NCBI GenBank assembly: GCA_045579105.1
Contig: JAZNLM010000064.1
Coordinates: 1-19,804 of the forward strand
Length of the DNA stretch: 19,804 nucleotides
From: Flemingiibacterium sp045579105
GTDB taxonomy: Bacteria > Bacillota > Clostridia > Oscillospirales > CAG-272
Reading direction: 5' to 3'
Part shown: piece after piece, positions 15,005 through 19,804 of the stretch
Position numbering within the stretch: the first letter of the stretch is position 1
How the letters are laid out: every line of letters starts with the position of its first letter
The notes under the pieces: model-generated
The model's database searches: none
Seen by the model: the letters and a program-made list of their open reading frames with translations, nothing else
What the model was told of the DNA's origin: nothing
Position numbers and translations under genes: made by a program

Positions 15005-15733
15005 ATGAAAAAATTTATAGGAATAATTGTAGTTTGCCTGCTTATACTCACGAGCTGTGAGGCACAATCGCAAATTTTAGATAGGGTTGACGGCGTCGCA
15101 AACACGCCCGTCGGTACATCGGACGAGAGTATTTCGCCGAACACCGCGCCGGATACTGAATCTGATACAGCGCCGGCTGTTGACACAGAGGTAGATGCAG
15201 AAGGGGACACTGAAGCAGAAACAGAAGCGGACACAGAAGCGGACACAGAGGTTGTTACCGAACCGACCGAAACCACCGCCGAAACGACGGCTGAAACGAC
15301 AGCTGAAACGACAGCTGTAGCCGAGGAGTCTTGGCACGAGATTCCCCAAATAGTGATAGAAAACGTTAGTTATACGCGTACTATGGACATGCAAACTATT
15401 TCTCTCAATCCGGGTTCAATCGGTACGATGACTATTACCGGGTTCGTCAATATCTCTGGTGTGCGTGACGTTATTATAGCGTCATGGGGTGAAAATGTAT
15501 CATCGTGGTCGCCGAAGACAGTATACGAAGAGGTGAAATTCTACACCGAACTTTGGAAAAATGAAGGTATGTTCATTGCTCCCTACGTTGGACTGCCTTA
15601 TGAAATATGGAACTCTCATCCCATATTCGAGGAGGATCTCGGATCTCACAACGAGGTTATGCTTATAGCGATCGACGGCGACTACAACGCTGTTGGATAT
15701 GCTATTGTAACGGGTGAAATTCCGCGTGAATAA
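15005..15733 (+). CDS. Putative lipoprotein with acidic Thr/Glu-rich linker
   Basis: A 242-aa secreted protein of unknown function. Residues 1-18 are a lipoprotein signal (MKKFIGIIVV..., LTSC, lipidated Cys18). Residues about 38-107 form a low-complexity linker rich in Thr, Glu, Asp and Ala with no Lys or Arg, ending in four ETTA repeats. Residues about 108-242 look like a compact globular domain (SWHEIPQIVIENVSYTR ... AIDGDYNAVGYAIVTGE) that I do not recognise. The layout suggests a domain held away from the membrane on an extended spacer. I choose ATG 15005 because GGAG is 6 nt upstream; ATG 15002 is 3 nt from it, and the frame's earlier ATG at 14972 lies near the predicted transcription start. 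It is a single gene with its own consensus promoter; no clear terminator follows. Confidence 0.85.
   Translation: MKKFIGIIVVCLLILTSCEAQSQILDRVDGVANTPVGTSDESISPNTAPDTESDTAPAVDTEVDAEGDTEAETEADTEADTEVVTEPTETTAETTAETTAETTAVAEESWHEIPQIVIENVSYTRTMDMQTISLNPGSIGTMTITGFVNISGVRDVIIASWGENVSSWSPKTVYEEVKFYTELWKNEGMFIAPYVGLPYEIWNSHPIFEEDLGSHNEVMLIAIDGDYNAVGYAIVTGEIPRE
15269..15316 (+). repeat. Four 12-bp tandem repeats (ETTA codons)
   Basis: Four units of the form GAAACGACAGCT run in phase (15269, 15281, 15293, 15305). The last two are identical and the first two differ by a few bases. Copy-number change would keep the frame and alter only the linker length of the lipoprotein. A less regular GACACAGAAGCG-type repeat precedes it at about 15206-15250. 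Confidence 0.9.
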
Positions 15734-15781
15734 ATACAGACGTGAATAATTAAAATATGTTGGAAGTTTTACGCAAAGCGC

Positions 15782-15810
15782 TTGAAAAAACTTTCGCAAT
15801 ATGATATAAT
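15782..15810 (+). promoter_or_regulatory. Sigma-A promoter of ychF
   Basis: TTGAAA (15782-15787), 17 bp, TATAAT (15805-15810), 36 bp upstream of the ychF ATG. Confidence 0.85.
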
Positions 15811-15846
15811 TAAGTTGAAAAGACAACCAAGGAGATACAAAAAAAT

Positions 15847-16941
15847 ATGAAACTCGGTATAGTAGGTCTGCCGAATGTCGGCAAGAGCACCTTATTTAAC
15901 GCTATAACTAACGCAGGCGCAGAGTCTGCGAACTATCCTTTCTGCACCATTGATCCGAATGTTGGCGTGGTTGCAGTTCCCGATACGCGACTTGATAAGC
16001 TTGCGGAGATGTATAATCCTGAAAAGTATACGCCTGCGGTTATCGAATTCGTTGACATCGCAGGTCTTGTAAAAGGCGCTTCCAAGGGTGAAGGTCTTGG
16101 TAATAAGTTCCTCTCGCACATTCGTGAGTGTGATGCGATAATCCATGTGGTACGTTGCTTCGAGGACTCAAACATAATTCACGTTGACGGCTCTATCGAC
16201 CCGATGCGCGACCTTGAAACTATCAATATGGAGCTTATTTTTGCCGATATCGAAATGCTCGAAAGACGTATTGACCGCGTAAAGAAGGCGATGAAGGGCG
16301 ACAAGTCGCTCGGCGAGGAGCTTGCGCTTCTCGAACGTGTAATGGCAGGGCTTACTGATGGCAAGTGTGCCCGTGCGCTTGAATACACCGAGGACGAGCT
16401 TGCTATAATGTACGAGTGTCAGCTTCTCTCGATGAAGCCCGTTATTTACGCGGCTAACATATCAGAGGACGCTATCGGCAGTGATATGTCCGATAACGCT
16501 GGATATAACCGTCTTGCCGAGTACGCTGCGAGCGAAAAGGCAGAGATTATGCCTATCTGCGCGGGTATCGAAGCGGAGATCGCACAGCTTGAAGGCGATG
16601 AGCGCGCAGAGTTTCTTGCTGACCTCGGCATAGCTGAGAGTGGTCTTGACCGCCTTATTAAGGCAAGTTACGCACTGCTTGGTCTTATCTCCTACCTCAC
16701 GGCAGGACCTAAGGAAGTTCGCGCGTGGACGATAACAAAGGGTACGAAAGCACCACAGGCGGCAGGTAAGATACACTCTGACTTTGAGCGCGGCTTTATT
16801 CGTGCCGAGATAATCGCTTACGACGACCTAATGGCGTGCGGCACGATGGCGGCGGCAAAGGAAAAAGGTCTTGTTCGAAGCGAGGGCAAGGAGTACGTTA
16901 TCAAGGACGGCGACATCGTTCTCTTTAGATTTAATGTTTGA
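15847..16941 (+). CDS. ychF: Ribosome-binding ATPase/GTPase YchF (OLA1 family)
   Basis: Conserved Obg-family P-loop protein that binds ribosomes and hydrolyses ATP in preference to GTP; linked to stress and translation control. G1 GLPNVGKST is at residues 6-14. The switch/G3 region DIAGLVKGASKGEGLGNKFL lies near 72-91. The position of NKxD carries AANISED, the NxxE form typical of YchF and the reason for its relaxed nucleotide choice. The C-terminal TGS region includes YLTAGPKEVRAWT and ends DGDIVLFRFNV. The 364-aa length is exact for the family. GGAG lies 12 nt upstream of the ATG, a rather long spacing. The gene is monocistronic between its own promoter and a strong terminator. Confidence 0.97.
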   Translation: MKLGIVGLPNVGKSTLFNAITNAGAESANYPFCTIDPNVGVVAVPDTRLDKLAEMYNPEKYTPAVIEFVDIAGLVKGASKGEGLGNKFLSHIRECDAIIHVVRCFEDSNIIHVDGSIDPMRDLETINMELIFADIEMLERRIDRVKKAMKGDKSLGEELALLERVMAGLTDGKCARALEYTEDELAIMYECQLLSMKPVIYAANISEDAIGSDMSDNAGYNRLAEYAASEKAEIMPICAGIEAEIAQLEGDERAEFLADLGIAESGLDRLIKASYALLGLISYLTAGPKEVRAWTITKGTKAPQAAGKIHSDFERGFIRAEIIAYDDLMACGTMAAAKEKGLVRSEGKEYVIKDGDIVLFRFNV

Positions 16942-16948
16942 TTTTTTG

Positions 16949-16978
16949 GTCGGCGGTGGTTTCACCGCCGACTTTTTG
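16949..16978 (+). terminator. Rho-independent terminator of ychF
   Basis: GTCGGCGGTG (16949-16958) pairs perfectly with CACCGCCGAC (16963-16972) around GTTT, followed by TTTTTG. It begins 8 bp after the ychF stop. Confidence 0.95.
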
Positions 16979-17076
16979 TATAGGCGAAAAATATTTGAAA
17001 ATTTTTGAAAAAATACGGAACAAAATTAAAGTTTCTTCGTCTATTAAAGTACTAAAGCCCAAGGGGGATAAAATCA

Positions 17077-18312
17077 ATGAAACGTACGCTTTTGACACTG
17101 CTTTTATGCGGCGCGCTTTTATGCGGATGTTCTGATATAGATGTGACAGATACAGATGCTTCCGACACAGACGAATCATATGTTCTTGAGCAAAGCTTCG
17201 GTGAGTACGACTATTATATTAAGAACGAGTACTACGATAAATCCCGTATTATGCGCGGCGATGATATCATTTTTGAAGGAAGCGGTACTTTCCGTGAGGC
17301 GTGGAACTTCCCGGTGTTCGAGGCGAACTACCCTGGTAATGGATATACTATATTCGACACTGAATTTACCCCTATCATTAAGGTAGAGGGATATAGAGAA
17401 ATAAGCGGCAGAAGTATTCTCGCGTACCGCGGCAAGGACGCAATGTGTGAGCTCCTTCGCATAGATGCAGACGGCTCTGTACTTTCGCTCGGCGAGTTCA
17501 CGGGAGTTTGTGAAATCGTGAGCGAGGGCGATTTTGCGCTTGTTATTACATCAGTGCAAAACGAAAGCCTTAGTTCAGAACCTTACAACACACTGACTGT
17601 GGTGGACAGAAACGGTGATATTCTCGCATATCTCGATGAAATAGATCCGTCAGCAAGCTTTTTGGAGCCGTCCGGTAGTGCTGAAGAGGGAAAGTGGATA
17701 TTCACCTTTTTCGTCAGAAACGGCGGCGATATGATATTCTACCATTACCATTGGAACTGGAACACCGGCAGTCACAGACTTGAGATTGAATACCCAATAA
17801 CAGACGGTTACAGTATTATCCCGAGAAAAGATGATACAACTGATTATCTTGCGGTAACCGAAACCTACGCGGGTGTGGATTGTCTGTTCCTCGACGGTGA
17901 CATATACAAATGCCGCCGAATCAGAGTTGAAAACAATTCCGTTTTCGAGGGAGTATACGGTGTAGAGAGGTGGGATAAAGGCACTTTTGAAGGCTACAGA
18001 GTTCTTGTGTCCTACAGTGCTCGCGCTTGCTGGGGGCTTGACTCAAGCGGTACGGTGGTGTTTGACGGCTGTGGTACTGTTAGCGAAATCGGCGGGTTCC
18101 CCGTATTTTGGCCGTACGACGTACAGCTTCCCGAAACATTTTTAACGCACGATTTCAAGATCCTTTGCGAAGGAGTAACGGATTTTGAAATTGAGGAAGG
18201 CGGCGATATTATCGCGCGTAAGGCTGATAGGCTTGTTCGCATAGGCAAGGATGAAACCGTCACCGACATAGGCGAGTATGACGGCAGATTTGACGACGTA
18301 ATACATTACTAA
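17077..18312 (+). CDS. Putative lipoprotein of unknown function
   Basis: A 411-aa predicted surface lipoprotein. The signal is MKRTLLTLLL... with lipobox LCGC and lipidated Cys18, followed by a short Asp/Thr-rich stretch (DVTDTDASDTDES). The rest is rich in beta-strand-like segments with repeated aromatic-acidic turns (for example FGEYDYYIKNEYYD, IRVENNSVFEGVYG, LDSSGTVVFDGCG), suggesting a repeated beta fold such as a propeller; this is an impression from composition, not a recognised domain. GGGGG precedes the ATG at about 11 nt. A weak promoter may lie at TTGAAA/TAAAGT (17005-17032). The next lipoprotein gene starts 21 bp after the stop and is probably co-transcribed. Confidence 0.82.
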   Translation: MKRTLLTLLLCGALLCGCSDIDVTDTDASDTDESYVLEQSFGEYDYYIKNEYYDKSRIMRGDDIIFEGSGTFREAWNFPVFEANYPGNGYTIFDTEFTPIIKVEGYREISGRSILAYRGKDAMCELLRIDADGSVLSLGEFTGVCEIVSEGDFALVITSVQNESLSSEPYNTLTVVDRNGDILAYLDEIDPSASFLEPSGSAEEGKWIFTFFVRNGGDMIFYHYHWNWNTGSHRLEIEYPITDGYSIIPRKDDTTDYLAVTETYAGVDCLFLDGDIYKCRRIRVENNSVFEGVYGVERWDKGTFEGYRVLVSYSARACWGLDSSGTVVFDGCGTVSEIGGFPVFWPYDVQLPETFLTHDFKILCEGVTDFEIEEGGDIIARKADRLVRIGKDETVTDIGEYDGRFDDVIHY

Positions 18313-18333
18313 TTCATATAAGGAGGACGTACA

Positions 18334-19804
18334 ATGAAAAAAATACTCTTCGCGCTCACACTTGCGGCTCTTGTTCTCACAATGGCTTCCTGCAAGGATA
18401 AACCCGATTTTGTGGACGTTTATAACCCTCAAAACGGCATTATCGCGGGCGAGGTTATCAAGCAGGGCGATGCGTATACGCTCACAAAAGCCTCTAACGG
18501 CTATGCGCTTTACAAAACCGAGGAAAAGTCGCTTGTCGGCTTGTATGAGGACTGCCAAAAGCTCGGATATTTCGATGAAAACGGCGATATCAAGTATAAC
18601 TACGTCCTCGTAGATAAGAAGGATAACGGCAAATATCAGCTCGCTAAACTCACAGACAGCAACGGCTTTGAGAATACCGCAGATGAGTACGCTCAATATG
18701 CTTATCACGGCGACTATATTATTCTCGACGGTGTGGTATACGACGGCGATTTGGCGCAGATTGGTATGATTTACGGTGAGGTCGTGTCCGTGGAGCCGCT
18801 TAACAAAGGTGCTACGATAACCTTTGCTGAGGACTTCGGTATTACACGCTCGTATTTCCGTGCGGAAAAGGTCGAAACTCCGACACAGAACAACTTTATG
18901 GGAAGCGTTTACGGCTCTGCTGAGGACCTTGAGTTTATCATCGAAGGTAATAACTACTACTTCAGATCGGGCGACGCTTGCTACAAGCTCCCGTACGGCT
19001 CGGATAGAATTAACGCCATTTCCGCGATCTGCGATAAGAACGGTGTTTTGAGGCTCAATCATCGAATCAGCGATCTGATTAAAGAGATTGGCGAGATAAC
19101 AATTCTCTACAGTAATGACGGGCAGAATAAGCGTACATTTTTAGCTGAGCCTGTCAGAGTTGACGCAAACGGTGCGTATTTTTGCGGTGTGGACGGTGCA
19201 ACATATACGCCTGAGGCAGCATACTTCGGTGAATATGATCTTTATCGCTCCGAGGTAAACCCGAACGCACACTGGCTTGTCGGAGCTAACAGCACATTTA
19301 TCGGCTTTTTGGGTGCACCTACAGTTATAGACTACGATTACGGCCGCACATTGATGTTCCACCGTGGAAGCTTGTATAAATATGACGAAAGCGACGGCGG
19401 ATTTGATAAGATAGCTACGTTCGACAAGTACACCATGCTTCATACGATGCAGATAATAGCAAAGCCCGAGGGCAAGGAAGAATACGTGGTTTACGGCAAG
19501 ACTGGCGTTCCGTCTGCACCTATAAAATGCGAAAAGATACACGATCTTTCAACCTTCGGTGCGGCGGTGAGCGTTGGCAGCGAGATACGTTTCCTCGACG
19601 AGTACGGCAAGGTGCTTGCAAGTGTTTCGGGATACGACAAGGATCTTGTGCTTGACACGGAGAAAACGGGGGTTAGAGAAGTTGGTGGCGCATATCATCT
19701 TGTTTTCACCGATCCCGAGCTTCGTAATAAAGAGGGAGTACTGCTGATGTTCGACTTCTGGTACGACGAAACAACTGGTGAGTACGGACTGTACGTTGGT
19801 AACT
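18334..19804 (+). CDS. Putative lipoprotein, 3' end cut by the window
   Basis: The open frame runs from ATG 18334 to the window end (490 codons) with no stop, so the gene continues beyond. AAGGAGG (18320-18326) lies 7 nt upstream. The signal is MKKILFALTLAALVLTMASC with lipidated Cys20. The mature part is beta-rich with many Gly/Asp/Tyr turns (GYFDENGDIKYNYVLVDKKD, YDGDLAQIGMIYG, LDEYGKVLASVSGYD), resembling in style the lipoprotein just upstream. No known domain is recognised. The 21-bp gap suggests one operon, and the pair may act together at the cell surface. Confidence 0.85.
   Translation, partial: MKKILFALTLAALVLTMASCKDKPDFVDVYNPQNGIIAGEVIKQGDAYTLTKASNGYALYKTEEKSLVGLYEDCQKLGYFDENGDIKYNYVLVDKKDNGKYQLAKLTDSNGFENTADEYAQYAYHGDYIILDGVVYDGDLAQIGMIYGEVVSVEPLNKGATITFAEDFGITRSYFRAEKVETPTQNNFMGSVYGSAEDLEFIIEGNNYYFRSGDACYKLPYGSDRINAISAICDKNGVLRLNHRISDLIKEIGEITILYSNDGQNKRTFLAEPVRVDANGAYFCGVDGATYTPEAAYFGEYDLYRSEVNPNAHWLVGANSTFIGFLGAPTVIDYDYGRTLMFHRGSLYKYDESDGGFDKIATFDKYTMLHTMQIIAKPEGKEEYVVYGKTGVPSAPIKCEKIHDLSTFGAAVSVGSEIRFLDEYGKVLASVSGYDKDLVLDTEKTGVREVGGAYHLVFTDPELRNKEGVLLMFDFWYDETTGEYGLYVGN

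Noticed and set aside
18142..19062. Long minus-strand open frame (306 codons) across the two lipoprotein genes
   Set aside because: It is antisense to two genes with clear signals and SD sites, has no SD of its own, and its hydrophobic text arises from complementing the Asp/Glu/Lys-rich codons of the plus strand.

Overview
The window looks like chromosomal DNA from an anaerobic, low-to-mid GC Clostridia-type Firmicute, probably an uncultured gut or rumen lineage. The evidence is two T-box riboswitches, strong Shine-Dalgarno sites, consensus sigma-A promoters with 17-bp spacers, many lipoproteins, and a pth-mfd-foldase neighbourhood typical of Firmicutes. The genus cannot be read from the sequence.

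Layout. (1) 1-170: the 3' end of tRNA-Thr(TGT), a complete tRNA-Tyr(GTA) and a terminator. (2) 248-1680: a patatin-like lipase and an AllA-type cupin, closed by a terminator. (3) 1690-2546: a PHP-family histidinol-phosphatase-like gene with its own promoter. (4) 2585-7652: a housekeeping operon of pth, mfd and trmO with a strong hairpin in its leader, closed by a terminator. (5) 7653-8063: no intact gene, but the remains of a decayed minus-strand gene. (6) 8071-9300: a PrsA/SurA-type foldase lipoprotein, convergent with a flavin-reductase-like gene; the two share a bidirectional terminator. (7) 9948-14868: two convergent transcription units, each led by a T-box riboswitch. On the plus strand is an HTH-cupin-acyl-CoA ligase fusion. 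On the minus strand are a phenylacetate-CoA ligase (paaK) and a tandem-ACT protein. (8) 14926-19804: a Thr/Glu-rich lipoprotein, the GTPase ychF, and two consecutive lipoproteins of unknown function, the last cut by the window end.

The most interesting part is region 7. T-boxes switch genes on when a particular tRNA is uncharged, so the two CoA ligases should be induced by amino-acid starvation. Both T-boxes have TGGT in the acceptor-reading bulge, which calls for a tRNA with A73. My reading of the specifiers is ATC (Ile) for the fusion ligase and TTC (Phe) for paaK. This suggests that the ligases serve biosynthesis: branched-chain and aryl acids (for example 2-methylbutyrate and phenylacetate) would be activated to CoA thioesters and then reductively carboxylated to the 2-oxo acids of Ile and Phe. 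That route is known physiologically in rumen anaerobes, but its assignment here is inference. No 2-oxoacid:ferredoxin oxidoreductase lies in the window.
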